Assembly (NCBI RefSeq): GCF_022024035.1
Contig: NZ_CP091787.1
Location: 3,390,627-3,454,626, forward strand
Origin: Prevotella sp. E13-17
GTDB lineage: Bacteria; Bacteroidota; Bacteroidia; Bacteroidales; Bacteroidaceae
Reading direction: 5' to 3'
DNA: 64,000 bases
Shown here one piece after another: positions 51,711 through 62,783 of the stretch. Each line of letters begins with the position of its first letter. Within the stretch, counting starts at the first letter, position 1. The translations under genes and the position numbers were made by a program. The notes under the pieces were generated by a model. It saw nothing but the letters and a program-made list of their open reading frames with translations, searched no databases and was not told the DNA's origin.

Positions 51711-53030
51711 TTACTTCACGAAGCACTTCTTGCCGTTGATGATGTACAGACCCTTCTGTACGCTCTTCACGCGCTGACCAGCGAGGTTGTAGATTACCTT
51801 CTTAGCACCTTCGTTCTTAATGTTGTTGATACCAGAGGTAGCACCATTGATGCTAACGATGTAGGAGTCTTTCAACTCAGGAGTAGTAACATTATTCTTT
51901 ACATACTTCTGGAGTGAACCCTGAATAACTACCTCATCACCATCCTTGAGGGCTGTAATGTCGTCTTCACCGAAGTTCTTATTGTTAAAGAACTTACAAC
52001 GGTAAACTGTCAGAGTGTTAGAACCATTCTTCTCAGCAGCAATAGTGAAAGTGGTATTTCCATAGAGAGAATTATCTTCAGTTTTACGATCGAAGGTAGG
52101 ATCACCACCCACGACGAAGCCCTTCACCTGATAAGCTGCAGTCGTTGCATTATCATCAAGAGCATTGATGAGCTCCAATGCCTGTGCAACACCAATGAGC
52201 TCTACTTTTTGCTCTGTATCACCATTGACAGATACAACATATCCACTTGTAATCTCAGGGATAATCTCAACAGGATTAACGTCGGTCTTCTCATACTTCA
52301 TCAGATTACCGAACAACACAACAGTATCTCCCTTCTTAAACAGACCTGTAGCAGCGTCCTTATTGCCAAGACCTTTCAAGTTGTAAGCCTTCAGAACATC
52401 TGTACCTTCAGCTGTATCAGCAATGGTAAAGGTTGCACTGCTATAGTTGATCTCAACTTCAGAAGTAGCAATACCCTTCACATAGTAAGTGAAATCAGTT
52501 GACTTACCCGTTTCAAGACCATTGATAATCTCCAAAGCACGAGCTACGGTGATAGCTGTCTCAGCTGTCTGACCCTCTGTGGGAACTTCAGGAATTATAG
52601 CATCGTCGTTGACAGCAATTGACTTAATACGCCAGTGACCAGCACCTTCAGGACGTGTGAACACAACCTCTGAAGCATCACCAGTCCAGTAACCGCCAGC
52701 TACATTATAAGTACCTACGTTTACAACATCTTCACTTTCAGGCTTGTTGATACCATCATAAACAATGACAATCTTCTTGATAGTGCCTTCCTTAGCGGCA
52801 ATCGTCATAGTTCCATTAGCATACAAGCGAATACCAGTACCAACATTATAGTATTTACCGTTATTACCAGCACCACCAAAGGTCACGGTAAAGTCGCTAC
52901 CATCGAATGGATCAGTATAGGCTACACCATTCTCAAGTCCTAATTCAGAAAACACGATTTTTCCCGCATTAGCATTCATGCCAACCATAGCCAACATGGC
53001 TACCAAAAACAAGCGTAATGTTTTAATCAT
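51711..53030 (-). CDS. Secreted two-domain protein with a C-terminal sorting-like tail
   Basis: 439 residues. The signal peptide is MIKTLRLFLVAMLAMVGMNA. The first 135 residues are a beta-rich domain common at the start of Prevotella secreted proteins (FTVTFGGAGNNGKYYNVGTG). Then come two related domains at about 155-265 and 280-390, each with ALEIINGL or ALELINAL, a YxVKG strand, TFTIAD or TFTIAAE, and GDTVVLFGNLMKYEK or GDEVVIQGSLQKYVK. They look like OB-fold-type modules. The tail VIYNLAGQRVKSVQKGLYII-NGKKCFVK matches the short C-terminal motif of many Prevotella exported proteins, related to type IX sorting tails. Function unknown. Confidence 0.75.
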   Translation of the reverse strand: MIKTLRLFLVAMLAMVGMNANAGKIVFSELGLENGVAYTDPFDGSDFTVTFGGAGNNGKYYNVGTGIRLYANGTMTIAAKEGTIKKIVIVYDGINKPESEDVVNVGTYNVAGGYWTGDASEVVFTRPEGAGHWRIKSIAVNDDAIIPEVPTEGQTAETAITVARALEIINGLETGKSTDFTYYVKGIATSEVEINYSSATFTIADTAEGTDVLKAYNLKGLGNKDAATGLFKKGDTVVLFGNLMKYEKTDVNPVEIIPEITSGYVVSVNGDTEQKVELIGVAQALELINALDDNATTAAYQVKGFVVGGDPTFDRKTEDNSLYGNTTFTIAAEKNGSNTLTVYRCKFFNNKNFGEDDITALKDGDEVVIQGSLQKYVKNNVTTPELKDSYIVSINGATSGINNIKNEGAKKVIYNLAGQRVKSVQKGLYIINGKKCFVK

Positions 53031-53074
53031 AATTTTTCGTATCGTTTAAAGTTAATATTAAATGAATTTGTATG

Positions 53075-53082
53075 CAAAAGTA
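53075..53082 (-). promoter_or_regulatory. -7 promoter box for the secreted two-domain protein
   Basis: The minus strand reads TACTTTTG, 44 nt before the start codon. Confidence 0.55.
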
Positions 53083-53178
53083 ACTTTTTTATTTTAAAAC
53101 AGCAAGGAATTCAAGCATTTATTTTTATTAAATAATGTGATTTGAAGTCATTTATTTGGAGAAAAGAATTATTCTCAG

Positions 53179-53186
53179 TAACTTTG
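53179..53186 (+). promoter_or_regulatory. -7 promoter box for leuS
   Basis: TAACTTTG, 40 nt before the start codon. Confidence 0.6.
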
Positions 53187-53226
53187 CACACTTGAAAACA
53201 TTAGGAAATAAAAGCAAAACAAAGAT

Positions 53227-56043
53227 ATGGAGTACAATTTCAGAGACATTGAGAAAAAATGGCAAAAGCGCTGGGTGGACAATGGCACCTATCGCGTAGT
53301 GGAAGATGAGAAAAAGAAGAAATTCTACGTTCTGAACATGTTCCCCTACCCCAGCGGCGCCGGTCTGCACGTCGGTCACCCTCTGGGCTACATCGCCAGC
53401 GACATCTATGCACGCTACAAGCGCCTGAAGGGATTCAACGTGCTGAACCCCATGGGATATGATGCCTATGGACTGCCCGCAGAGCAGTATGCCATCCAGA
53501 CAGGTCAGCACCCCGCCATCACCACCGAACAGAATATCAACCGCTACCGCGAGCAGTTGGATAAGATTGGTTTCTCATTCGACTGGAGTCGCGAGGTACG
53601 CACCTGTGACCCAGGCTATTACCACTGGACACAGTGGGCTTTCCAGCGCATGTTCCGCTCCTACTACAGCAACTCCAGCAAGAAGGCTCAGCCCATCATC
53701 AAGCTCGTTGAGCATTTCGAACTGATGGGTACCAAGGACTGCAGCGCACAAGGCAGCGAAGAACTCCACTTCACGGCTGCCGAATGGGCAGGCTTCTCAG
53801 AAAAGAAGAAGCAGGAGGTACTGATGAACTACCGCATCGCCTATCTGGCCGAGACGATGGTGAACTGGTGTCCCGCACTGGGTACCGTGCTGGCCAACGA
53901 CGAGGTTATCAACGGTGTCTCTGAACGTGGCGGCTATCCCGTAGAACAGAAAAAGATGCGCCAGTGGTGTCTGCGCGTTTCTGCCTATGCACAGCGTCTG
54001 CTCGACGGACTGGACACTATCGACTGGACCGACTCGCTGAAAGAGGCTCAGCGCAACTGGATTGGCCGTAGCGAAGGTACTGAGGTTGAATTCAACGTGG
54101 CCGACAGTGACAAGCACTTCACCATCTTCACCACCCGTGCCGACACCATGTTTGGCGTGACCTTCATGGTACTGGCTCCTGAGAGCGACCTGGTAGCTGA
54201 ACTGACCACTGCCGAGCAGAAAGCGGCTGTCGATGAGTATCTGGCCTACGTGAAGAAGCGCACCGAGCGCGAACGCCAGATGGACCACAGCGTAACGGGT
54301 GTCTTCTCTGGTTCTTACGCCATCAACCCCTTCACAGGCGACAAAATTCCTGTGTGGATCTCTGAATACGTACTGGCCGGCTACGGCACAGGCGCCATCA
54401 TGGCTGTGCCTGCCCACGACTCTCGTGACTATGCCTTTGCCAAGCACTTCAACCTGCCCATCATCCCCGTTATCGAGGGTGCCGACGTCAGCGAGGAGAG
54501 CTTCGATGCTAAGGACGGCATCATGTGCAACTCGGCCAGCGACCGATTCTCGCTCAACGGTCTCACCGTCAAAGAGGCCATCGCTGCCACCAAGAAATAT
54601 GTCACCGAGCAGGGCTTGGGTCGCGTGAAGGTCAACTACCGTCTGCGCGATGCCATCTTCTCGCGTCAGCGCTATTGGGGCGAGCCATTCCCTGTTTACT
54701 ATAAAGATGACATGCCCTACATGATTCCCAAGGAGTGTCTGCCCCTGGAACTGCCCGAGATTGACGAGTATAAACCCACCGAGACCGGTGAACCCCCATT
54801 GGGCCGCGCCCGCCAGTGGGCCTGGAACACAGAGACCAACAGTGTGGTCAATGTTTCCGACATTGACAATAAAACAGTCTTCCCCCTCGAGCTGAACACC
54901 ATGCCCGGCTTTGCCGGCTCCAGCGCCTACTACCTGCGCTACATGGATCCCCACAACGACAAGGCGCTGACCGACAAGGAGAAAAACGAATACTGGCGCA
55001 ATGTAGATCTCTATGTGGGAGGTAGCGAGCACGCCACTGGTCACCTCATCTACTCACGCTTCTGGGATAAGTTTCTCTACGACTCAGGCTACACCTGCGA
55101 GGACGAGCCTTTCAAGAAGTTGGTGAACCAGGGTATGATTCAGGGACGCTCTAACTTCGTCTATCGTATTGAGGACGAGGGTCAGGACAAGGGTAAGTTC
55201 GTGAGCCTGAACCTGCGTAAGAACTTCAAGGAGACCACACCTATCCACGTGGATGTGAACATCGTCAGCGCCGACGTGCTCGACATCGAGGCCTTCAAGG
55301 CTTGGCGCCCAGAGTACAACAATGCCGAGTTCATCCTCGAGGATGGCAAATATATCTGCGGCTGGGCAATAGAGAAGATGTCGAAGTCGATGTACAACGT
55401 GGTGAACCCCGACATGATTGTAGAGAAGTATGGTGCCGACACGCTACGTCTCTACGAGATGTTCCTCGGTCCTGTAGAGCAGTCGAAGCCTTGGGACACC
55501 AATGGTATCGACGGCTGCCACCGCTTCCTGAAGAAGTTCTGGAACCTCTTCCAGAATGGTTTCGAGGGCGAGGCCACTGCCGACAACCTGAAGTCGGTTC
55601 ATAAGCTCATCAAGAAAGTCAGTCAGGACATCGAGCAATTCTCTTATAACACCGCCATCTCTGCCTTCATGATCTGCACCAACGAGCTGTCGCAGCAGAA
55701 ATGCAAGAACAAGGAACTGCTCAAGACGCTCGTCATCCTCATTGCGCCTTTCGCACCCCACATGGCCGAAGAGCTTTGGGAGATGTTGGGCGAGCAGGGT
55801 AGCGTGTGCGATGCACAGTGGCCCGAATGGAACGAGCAGTACTTGGTGGAGAGCAGCGTGAAGATGGGTGTTGCCTTCAACGGCAAAACACGCTTCGAGA
55901 TTCAGCTGGCTGCCGATGCCGACAATGCCTCCATCGAGGCAATGGTACGCAACGACGAGCGCACCGCCAAGTATGTGGAAGACAAGCAGATCGTAAAGGT
56001 TATCATCGTCCCTAAGCGTATGGTGAACATTGTTATCAAATAA
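53227..56043 (+). CDS. leuS: Leucyl-tRNA synthetase
   Basis: 938 residues. The HIGH-type motif is [15 protein letters not shown] and the KMSKS motif is [14 protein letters not shown]. The editing CP1 domain, with [20 protein letters not shown] and [20 protein letters not shown], is complete and keeps the conserved Asp of the editing site. Length is in the normal bacterial range, slightly long because of an extra segment (about 640-690) between CP1 and KMSKS. It charges tRNA-Leu. It is followed directly (TAA-ATG, no gap) by the YitT gene and heads a run of five same-strand genes. Confidence 0.97.
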   Translation: MEYNFRDIEKKWQKRWVDNGTYRVVEDEKKKKFYVLNMFPYPSGAGLHVGHPLGYIASDIYARYKRLKGFNVLNPMGYDAYGLPAEQYAIQTGQHPAITTEQNINRYREQLDKIGFSFDWSREVRTCDPGYYHWTQWAFQRMFRSYYSNSSKKAQPIIKLVEHFELMGTKDCSAQGSEELHFTAAEWAGFSEKKKQEVLMNYRIAYLAETMVNWCPALGTVLANDEVINGVSERGGYPVEQKKMRQWCLRVSAYAQRLLDGLDTIDWTDSLKEAQRNWIGRSEGTEVEFNVADSDKHFTIFTTRADTMFGVTFMVLAPESDLVAELTTAEQKAAVDEYLAYVKKRTERERQMDHSVTGVFSGSYAINPFTGDKIPVWISEYVLAGYGTGAIMAVPAHDSRDYAFAKHFNLPIIPVIEGADVSEESFDAKDGIMCNSASDRFSLNGLTVKEAIAATKKYVTEQGLGRVKVNYRLRDAIFSRQRYWGEPFPVYYKDDMPYMIPKECLPLELPEIDEYKPTETGEPPLGRARQWAWNTETNSVVNVSDIDNKTVFPLELNTMPGFAGSSAYYLRYMDPHNDKALTDKEKNEYWRNVDLYVGGSEHATGHLIYSRFWDKFLYDSGYTCEDEPFKKLVNQGMIQGRSNFVYRIEDEGQDKGKFVSLNLRKNFKETTPIHVDVNIVSADVLDIEAFKAWRPEYNNAEFILEDGKYICGWAIEKMSKSMYNVVNPDMIVEKYGADTLRLYEMFLGPVEQSKPWDTNGIDGCHRFLKKFWNLFQNGFEGEATADNLKSVHKLIKKVSQDIEQFSYNTAISAFMICTNELSQQKCKNKELLKTLVILIAPFAPHMAEELWEMLGEQGSVCDAQWPEWNEQYLVESSVKMGVAFNGKTRFEIQLAADADNASIEAMVRNDERTAKYVEDKQIVKVIIVPKRMVNIVIK

Positions 56044-57015
56044 ATGACTATCAATCATAGAATCATTATGAAAGAGGTCCAGGATTATGTTGTCATAACC
56101 CTTGGCCTCTTTTTGTATGCCTTTGGTTTCACCTTCTTTCTCATGCCCTATGAGATTGTGACTGGAGGCGTATCGGGTATTGCTGCCATCATCGAATATG
56201 CCAGTGGTTTCCCAAACCAATACACTTATTTTCTCATCAACCTGGCACTGCTGGTAGTGGCGTTGAAGATCTTGGGATTGAAGTTTCTCATGAAGACCAT
56301 CTATGCCATCATCGTTCTCACCTTCTTGTTGGGACTGATGAAAGAGCTGGTACCACGCGATGAGACAGGCGAGATGGTGAAGATACTGGGCGAGGGGCAG
56401 AACTTCATGTCGCTCATCATCGGCTGTATGATGACAGGTTCAGCGCTAGGCATCGTCTTTCTGAACAACGGCTCTACGGGTGGTTCCGACATCATTGCTG
56501 CCTCAGTCAACAAGTACTATAACATGTCGTTGGGCACCGTACTGTTCATTCTCGACTTCATGATTGTGGGCTCCTGTCTGTTCATCCCGCAGTTTGGCGA
56601 CATACTCAACCGCACCCACATGATTGTCTTCGGCTTCTGTACGATGATGATCGAGAACTTCATGCTCGACTATATCTACAACCGTCGCCGCTCGTCGGTG
56701 CAGTTTCTCATCTTCTCGGAAAAATGGCAGGAGATAGCCAACGCTATCGGCACACGCATGGACCATGGCGTCACCATCCTCGACGGTCACGGCTGGTATT
56801 CGGGCAAGGAACGCAAGGTGCTGTGTATCCTGGCAAAGAAGAACGAGAGCACCGACATGTTCCGTCTGATCAAGATGATAGACCCCCATGCCTTTGTTTC
56901 GCAGAGTGCCGTCATCGGCGTCTTCGGCGAAGGTTTCGATGCCATCAAAGTGAAGACACCTGGCAGCACCTCCATTGATCCTACGGCGCCCAAAACCCCA
57001 AAACTGAAAGAATAA
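56044..57015 (+). CDS. YitT-family (DUF161/DUF2179) membrane protein
   Basis: 323 residues. Five membrane helices in the N-terminal DUF161 part (about 12-205) include [20 protein letters not shown] and [20 protein letters not shown]. The C-terminal soluble DUF2179 domain (about 220-305) has [20 protein letters not shown] and [19 protein letters not shown]. Family members are widespread and of unclear function; transport is suspected. A second ATG (MKEVQDY, 56068) is also possible. The gene starts at the base after the leuS stop, so translation is coupled. Confidence 0.9.
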   Translation: MTINHRIIMKEVQDYVVITLGLFLYAFGFTFFLMPYEIVTGGVSGIAAIIEYASGFPNQYTYFLINLALLVVALKILGLKFLMKTIYAIIVLTFLLGLMKELVPRDETGEMVKILGEGQNFMSLIIGCMMTGSALGIVFLNNGSTGGSDIIAASVNKYYNMSLGTVLFILDFMIVGSCLFIPQFGDILNRTHMIVFGFCTMMIENFMLDYIYNRRRSSVQFLIFSEKWQEIANAIGTRMDHGVTILDGHGWYSGKERKVLCILAKKNESTDMFRLIKMIDPHAFVSQSAVIGVFGEGFDAIKVKTPGSTSIDPTAPKTPKLKE

Positions 57016-57022
57016 AATCAAT

Positions 57023-57649
57023 ATGAAGATCGTATTTGCCACCAACAACGAGCATAAGCTCAGCGAGATACGTCAGATTATAGACAATAGGGTAGAGATA
57101 CTCTCACTGAAGGATATAGGCTGCGATGTGGATATTCCAGAGACTGGCGCCACACTCGAAGCCAACGCCCTGCAAAAGGCGCGCTATGTCTATGACCACT
57201 ACCACATGAGCTGTTTTGCCGACGACACCGGTCTTGAGGTCGAGGCACTCGACGGTGCACCTGGTGTCTTCAGTGCCCGCTATGCCAACACCAAGAATCC
57301 TGAAGCAGAAAGTCACGACAGCGAGGCCAACATGACCCAGCTGCTCAAAGATTTAGCAGAAAATAACAATCGCAAGGCACGATTTCGCACCGTCATTGCG
57401 TTAATACTAAAAAAGGATGTCTGTCCCTGTGGCTGCACCAGCATTAAACAGGAATATCAGTTCGAGGGCATCGTCGATGGCGAGATCACCCGTGAGCGGA
57501 GTGGGGCAGAGGGCTTTGGCTACGATCCCATTTTCCGTCCCGAAGGCTACGACAAGACCTTTGCCGAACTTGGCATGGAGATCAAAAACACCATCAGCCA
57601 TCGTGCCCGCGCCACCCAGAAGCTGGCAGACTTTCTGCAAAAGGTATAA
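57023..57649 (+). CDS. rdgB: Non-canonical purine NTP pyrophosphatase (RdgB/HAM1)
   Basis: 208 residues. The start [20 protein letters not shown] carries the substrate-binding TNN-K motif. The catalytic [23 protein letters not shown] and the C-terminal [20 protein letters not shown] and [10 protein letters not shown] complete the family pattern. It hydrolyses dITP and XTP to monophosphates, preventing their incorporation. A 15-residue insertion around [20 protein letters not shown] has three cysteines. It is in an operon, 7 nt after the YitT gene and 1 nt before the PorZ-like gene. Confidence 0.95.
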   Translation: MKIVFATNNEHKLSEIRQIIDNRVEILSLKDIGCDVDIPETGATLEANALQKARYVYDHYHMSCFADDTGLEVEALDGAPGVFSARYANTKNPEAESHDSEANMTQLLKDLAENNNRKARFRTVIALILKKDVCPCGCTSIKQEYQFEGIVDGEITRERSGAEGFGYDPIFRPEGYDKTFAELGMEIKNTISHRARATQKLADFLQKV

Positions 57650-57650
57650 G

Positions 57651-59585
57651 ATGAGAAGAATCGTTGTTCTATTACTACTCGCCGTGTGCACACTCGTGTC
57701 ACTACAGGCACAGGTAGGCTCGTGGCAGGCATATATGGCGTATCACGAACCCCAACAGATTGCGAAAGGTGGCAACAACCTCTATGTGCTGGCGTCCAAC
57801 AGCTTGTATCACTACAACCTCAACGACCAAAGCATCACCACCTATGACAAGGTGACAGGACTCAGCGATACCTATATCACACATATTGCCTGGAACAACG
57901 ACGCTCACAAGCTCATCATCATCTATCAGAACTCTAATATTGACCTTCTGGATGCCAATGGTAATATCACCAATATTGCGGCACTCTACAAGAAGTCTAT
58001 GACCGACGATAAGACCATCGACAGCCTGACCATCGATGGCATCTACGCCTATCTCTATGCCCGCTTTGCCATTATCAAGGTCAACATGCAGCGTGGCGAG
58101 ATCAGCGACACCTATCGTCCCAACCATCCGCAGTATCCCACCTCATTGCCCGTTCTTAAGACAGACGACTACGACACCTACCTGCCCGTGGTCAAGACCC
58201 TCCAACCTGGTGGTCCTAAGTACAACTACTTCTACAACATGCAGTTCATAGGCAATCGACTTTACACCGTGGGTGGCTATTACCTCTCCGGGGCCATGGA
58301 TCTCCATCGACCAGGGACTGCACAGATATTACAAAACGATGAATGGCAAATTTTAGAAGATAATCTTCAGACTATCACGGGCTATTCATATTTAGACAAC
58401 AACTGTTTTGCTGTTGACCCCTTTAATGAAAACCATATCTTTGTGGGTGGACGATGTGGATTATATGAGTTTCTGGATGGAAAACTATCAAAGTACTATA
58501 ACAAAGACAATAGTCCGCTGAAGGGAGCTGTTGACCGAGGAAAACAATTAGGTAATTCCTATATACTCATCAACGGACTCAAGTTTGATAAAAATGGAAG
58601 TCTCTGGATACTTAATAGTCAAGCCGACCACGTTAATCTATTAGAACTGACAAAAGAAGGAGAGTGGGTTGATCATTATCAGCAGGAACTGACAAATGAG
58701 AACAATATAGGATTAACTGGTCTGTCAAATATGATGATAGATAGTCGCGGCTACCTATGGTTTGTCAATTCTAACTGGGAAAAACCTACTGTATTCTGTT
58801 ATGACATCTGGCTTGACGGACTTAAATCCTATTATTCTTATTCCGTTAATGGTGAGAACTATTTCACCAATCAGGATGGTGTCAGCTACAACGTGTCTTA
58901 TATCAATGCCATCAGCGAAGACCGCGACCATAACATTTGGTTGGGCACCGCCAAGGGACTCTTCATGATTGCCAGCGACGAAGTAGGGCAATCGAAAGTC
59001 ACTTTCCAGCAAATCAAAGTGCCACGTAACGACGGCAGCAACTTTGCCGACTACCTGATGAATGGTGTCAACATCAGCTGTATGGCCATTGACGGCAGCA
59101 ACCGCAAATGGATTGGTACCAATGGCAATGGTGTCTATCTGATCAGTGCCGACAATATGGAGCAGATACAACACTTCACCACCGAGAATAGCCCTTTGCT
59201 CAGCAATAATATCGAGTCGATAGCCATCGACCCCAACAGCGGCAAGGTGTACTTTGGAACCTTCAATGGCCTCTGTTCCTATGTCAGCGATGCCACCGAG
59301 CCAGCCGAAGAGATGGAGAAAGACGATGTCTATGCCTATCCCAACCCCGTAGAGCCCGGCTACACGGGTCTTATAACGGTTGTAGGCCTGTCTTTCGATG
59401 CCGACGTAAAGATACTCAGCCCCAGCGGCAAACTCGTCTCACAGGGCCGCTCTAACGGTGGCACCTACACCTGGGACGGCTGCGACCTTCATGGCAACCG
59501 TGTGGCCAGTGGCGTCTATATGGTGGCTGTGGCCACCAGCGACGGAAAGAGTGGGGTAGTGAGTAAGATAGCTATCGTCAGATAA
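57651..59585 (+). CDS. porZ: PorZ-like beta-propeller protein of the type IX secretion system
   Basis: 644 residues from ATG 57651; the longer frame from 57417 lies inside rdgB and was rejected. The signal peptide is MRRIVVLLLLAVCTLVSLQA. Residues about 22-560 are two-component-regulator-type propeller blades (QQIAKGGNNLYVLASNSLYH, DSRGYLWFVNSN, EDRDHNIWLGTAKGLFMIAS, IDGSNRKWIGTNGNGVYLIS). The C-terminal YPNPVEPGYTGLITVVGLSF and DGCDLHGNRVASGVYMVAVA form a sorting-type domain. The order of propellers plus CTD and the 640-residue size fit PorZ, the surface T9SS component that handles A-LPS in Porphyromonas. The assignment is by architecture. Confidence 0.8.
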   Translation: MRRIVVLLLLAVCTLVSLQAQVGSWQAYMAYHEPQQIAKGGNNLYVLASNSLYHYNLNDQSITTYDKVTGLSDTYITHIAWNNDAHKLIIIYQNSNIDLLDANGNITNIAALYKKSMTDDKTIDSLTIDGIYAYLYARFAIIKVNMQRGEISDTYRPNHPQYPTSLPVLKTDDYDTYLPVVKTLQPGGPKYNYFYNMQFIGNRLYTVGGYYLSGAMDLHRPGTAQILQNDEWQILEDNLQTITGYSYLDNNCFAVDPFNENHIFVGGRCGLYEFLDGKLSKYYNKDNSPLKGAVDRGKQLGNSYILINGLKFDKNGSLWILNSQADHVNLLELTKEGEWVDHYQQELTNENNIGLTGLSNMMIDSRGYLWFVNSNWEKPTVFCYDIWLDGLKSYYSYSVNGENYFTNQDGVSYNVSYINAISEDRDHNIWLGTAKGLFMIASDEVGQSKVTFQQIKVPRNDGSNFADYLMNGVNISCMAIDGSNRKWIGTNGNGVYLISADNMEQIQHFTTENSPLLSNNIESIAIDPNSGKVYFGTFNGLCSYVSDATEPAEEMEKDDVYAYPNPVEPGYTGLITVVGLSFDADVKILSPSGKLVSQGRSNGGTYTWDGCDLHGNRVASGVYMVAVATSDGKSGVVSKIAIVR

Positions 59586-59595
59586 TCAAATAGTT

Positions 59596-60987
59596 ATGCG
59601 CCTTTTAGTTTGTTTGTTCCTATCTTGCATAAGTACTTTCTGTTTTTCTCAATCCATAGAAACACTCAGAGAAACAGGTGCACCATTGATCATCATCACC
59701 ACCACTGATAGTGTGATGCCACAGGCCGATGTGGCACTGCCACCAAATAGCAACTGGCCAAAAACTATTACTAACAACAACTACGTCACTGGCAGCATGA
59801 TCATGCTGTCAAATAGCGACACTCTCTATGCCTCAGGCCCCTACGTAAAAGATTTATCTGGCATGAAAATAAAAAGAAGAGGCAACAGCACGGGCTTATA
59901 TCTTGAACAACATCCCTACAAACTGAAACTGACCAAGAAAAAAGATTTACTCTTCAGGAATAATCCGGCAGATGACCATAAAGAATGGCTCCTTCTATCT
60001 CTATATACATGGAATACGATGATGACCGAAAAAGAGAGCAACATTATCAATATGACAGGAACCACCATTAGTCAGTGCTTAGAAAAGGAATGGACACCCG
60101 AATATATCTTTGTACATCTCATTCTCAACGGACAGTATCAGGGCATGTATTATCTCATGGAAGCGGTGGCAAGAGGTGAAAACAGAATTAACATCAGCAA
60201 AGAAGGATTCATCATCGAAGATGACACATTCTTCTGGAACGAGAACATATATACACACACTGATCAGCAACCAGACAACACCGCATGGACCTTTAAATAT
60301 CCTGACGACAAAGATATTAGCAGCAATGAAATAGATTTCATTAATACCACCATCACCACCTTCGAACAGGCACTTCACAGACAGGAGGATATTTCAACAC
60401 TCATAGACATAGAATCATGGGCTAAATGGATACTTATCCACGATATCCTTGGCACAGACGATGTCTTGGGTTGCAATAAGTTCTACTCTATCTATAACCA
60501 AACAGACAATACCATCATCAAAACTGGACCTATATGGGACTACGACTCTTCTTTCAGAACCAAGATAGGGTGGAGCAACCTGCATCATTACGGCTACTAT
60601 CAAAAACTTTTCCAGCGCACTGATTTTGTAAATGCCTATCTGCGACTGTGGAATAACATTAAACCATCCCTATATCACAACTATATCAGCCGGATGGAAA
60701 AGCTTAGGCAGCGCTTTGAATACATCTTCGATGAGTCAGTGAAACAACATCAAAAAGTATATCCGAATGAAGGCCGAAAGTTCTCATCACAGTATGATGA
60801 AATCAACTCGCTCGTGGCTCAACGAATCAATATCTTAACTCAACAAATAAATAACCTGACAAACAGCATTTACGATATTCCACAAAGCCAACAACCTACG
60901 TCAATCTACAACCTGAATGGACAACGCGTGCGTAAACCAACCCCAGGTATCTATATACGTAATGGACATAAATATATAGTGAAATAA
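59596..60987 (+). CDS. CotH-kinase-family secreted protein
   Basis: 463 residues. A signal peptide covers residues 1-20. CotH motifs are present: DLSGMKIKRRGNSTGLYLEQ, PYKLKLTKKKDLLF, YIFVHLILNGQYQGMYYLME and the metal-binding TGPIWDYDSSF. CotH proteins are atypical protein kinases with an ATP-binding fold; in bacteria many are secreted and their substrates are unknown. The tail SIYNLNGQRVRKPTPGIYIR-NGHKYIVK is the same short sorting-like motif as at 51711. It begins 10 nt after the PorZ-like stop, so export through that system is plausible. Codons here are more AT-rich than in the genes before it. Confidence 0.85.
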   Translation: MRLLVCLFLSCISTFCFSQSIETLRETGAPLIIITTTDSVMPQADVALPPNSNWPKTITNNNYVTGSMIMLSNSDTLYASGPYVKDLSGMKIKRRGNSTGLYLEQHPYKLKLTKKKDLLFRNNPADDHKEWLLLSLYTWNTMMTEKESNIINMTGTTISQCLEKEWTPEYIFVHLILNGQYQGMYYLMEAVARGENRINISKEGFIIEDDTFFWNENIYTHTDQQPDNTAWTFKYPDDKDISSNEIDFINTTITTFEQALHRQEDISTLIDIESWAKWILIHDILGTDDVLGCNKFYSIYNQTDNTIIKTGPIWDYDSSFRTKIGWSNLHHYGYYQKLFQRTDFVNAYLRLWNNIKPSLYHNYISRMEKLRQRFEYIFDESVKQHQKVYPNEGRKFSSQYDEINSLVAQRINILTQQINNLTNSIYDIPQSQQPTSIYNLNGQRVRKPTPGIYIRNGHKYIVK

Positions 60988-60995
60988 CTATATTG

Positions 60996-62780
60996 TCAAT
61001 TCCTTATTATCTCATCAAAGTCGCGCTCTTCGCGGATGATGCGCTTGCGGTTCTCATCATACCGAGGCGACACAACATCACGCTCCGCTCTGTAATAAGG
61101 TGTTTTAACGCCCGCTAAGCGCAGCAGGGTGTGTCCGATAGCGTCTGTCATGTAGCGCTTGTCTTGAGCGGCCTGAATGGCCTTAAAATCGTCCTGATGG
61201 TGCTCACAATACTTAGGAGTGGCATAAATCCAGAAAGGAATAGAGAATTGCGACTTGATGTCGATAGGATTCCACGTCAAATTTCGTCCAAACACCTGAC
61301 AGTCGTCATACACACGCTCGCCATGATCTGCCACAAACACGATGAGGGCATCCTTGTCCTTAAACTCATCGATGATGCGTTTGATGACATAGTCGTTATA
61401 CAGAATGGCATTATCATAGTCGGCCAGTATCTGTAGGTCGGCTTCTTTCAAATCAGGACGGTCATAATCGGTCGCTGTAAAGCGCTGCCAACTCTCGGGA
61501 TATCGCTCGTGGAAGTCGGCATGCAGTCCCATGAAATGGAATATCCACAGGTTATGCTGCGAGACTTTCTGCTTCAGTCGGCGATAGTCGTTCACCAGCC
61601 CGAGGTCGTAAGGATGAATCTCGTCGTTACGATAGTCAAATTGCGTGCTGCTCAGCAAGCGGTCGTTGATAAAAAGGTCCTCAACAAACGAGCTGTAGGA
61701 TGCCCCACAGTCCATCACAAACTGATTACTGAGAAACGCCACCTGATAACCGGCATTGCGCATCAGCGTGGTGAAAAACGGATACTCATACCACTGTTGT
61801 CTGTCGCCCACGCAATACATCGAAAACATGCTCTGGAACGACTCGCATGTGGCGTTCCAACTGCTGATGGCATCACTAAACACTGCCAGTCTGCCAGTCG
61901 CCATCAGACTGTCTTGACTGGGTGTGGTAGGCAACTCATAACCATAAAGGTGAGAGTGGTATTTATTATAACTCTCGCCCAATATCAGCACGACATGTGG
62001 CGGTGCATCATCACCAAGGGTGGCCTCGCCCTTACCGGCATTCTCATGCAGCACCTCTATCACCTGTTTCATCTGCATGTTCTCTACCACAGCATCCAAC
62101 AGTCGGTAGATAGGTACATAGAAGCCCGTTCGCGTGTCGTCATCGCCTATTTTCTCTTCTATGTCGATATCCTTCAGTCCCTCGATAATATTATAGTAGA
62201 GAATCTTCTTGTTCATGGTGCACGACCAGCCCGATATCAGTAGCAGCAACAGCAGACTGCCGCCTAAGGTTGCGCGTCGGGTCTGCATAAAACGACGGAA
62301 AACATGCTTCAGCTTTTCGCGCCAATCACGCTTAATGCCCACACATATATGTGCCGACAACAGCGCCACAATCAGCATCAGTGGCGACCACAACAGACTA
62401 CGATCTGCATAACTGCCTATCGCCTCGGTGGTCTCGTTCACATTCGACTGCAGAGCCATCTGCAACAGAATGGGTACTATCGGTGAGTTGGTGCGATAGT
62501 AGAGCGCCATGTCAACCATGGCCGTCAGGTATAGAATAGGGTAGAGACACCCTTTCAACCCCCATTGCATCCATTTTGGCAGAGCACACAGCAGGGCACT
62601 CAGCACATACACGTCGAACAACAATTCAAAGAAGGACCAGAACCGGCTGCAACCGCCCCAGGGTTCAAACAGAATACACACAGCACCCAGCATATACATG
62701 AAGAGGAAGAACACCATTTCTTCCTCTACAGGTCTAAGTATATAGCCTAAAAACTTTTTTATAGCCTTCTTATTAACCAT
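60996..62780 (-). CDS. Phosphoethanolamine transferase / LTA synthase-like sulfatase-fold membrane enzyme
   Basis: 594 residues. Five membrane helices at about 20-200 are followed by a periplasmic sulfatase-fold domain. Metal-site motifs are HVVLILGESYNKYHSHLYGY, the Thr nucleophile region SSWNATCESFQSMFSMYCVG and DALIVFVADHGERVYDD. This is the EptA/CptA layout. It probably transfers phosphoethanolamine to lipid A or another envelope glycolipid. It follows nadA with a 3-nt gap, so the two are cotranscribed despite no obvious pathway link. It converges with the CotH gene. Confidence 0.88.
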   Translation of the reverse strand: MVNKKAIKKFLGYILRPVEEEMVFFLFMYMLGAVCILFEPWGGCSRFWSFFELLFDVYVLSALLCALPKWMQWGLKGCLYPILYLTAMVDMALYYRTNSPIVPILLQMALQSNVNETTEAIGSYADRSLLWSPLMLIVALLSAHICVGIKRDWREKLKHVFRRFMQTRRATLGGSLLLLLLISGWSCTMNKKILYYNIIEGLKDIDIEEKIGDDDTRTGFYVPIYRLLDAVVENMQMKQVIEVLHENAGKGEATLGDDAPPHVVLILGESYNKYHSHLYGYELPTTPSQDSLMATGRLAVFSDAISSWNATCESFQSMFSMYCVGDRQQWYEYPFFTTLMRNAGYQVAFLSNQFVMDCGASYSSFVEDLFINDRLLSSTQFDYRNDEIHPYDLGLVNDYRRLKQKVSQHNLWIFHFMGLHADFHERYPESWQRFTATDYDRPDLKEADLQILADYDNAILYNDYVIKRIIDEFKDKDALIVFVADHGERVYDDCQVFGRNLTWNPIDIKSQFSIPFWIYATPKYCEHHQDDFKAIQAAQDKRYMTDAIGHTLLRLAGVKTPYYRAERDVVSPRYDENRKRIIREERDFDEIIRN

Positions 62781-62783
62781 TCT

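Noticed and set aside
53797..55044. Minus-strand open frame of 415 codons inside leuS
   Set aside because: Shadow of leuS codon bias; the leuS motifs are continuous on the other strand.
57417..57650. Upstream extension of the PorZ-like gene
   Set aside because: It lies wholly within rdgB in another frame. The signal peptide starts at 57651, 1 nt after the rdgB stop.
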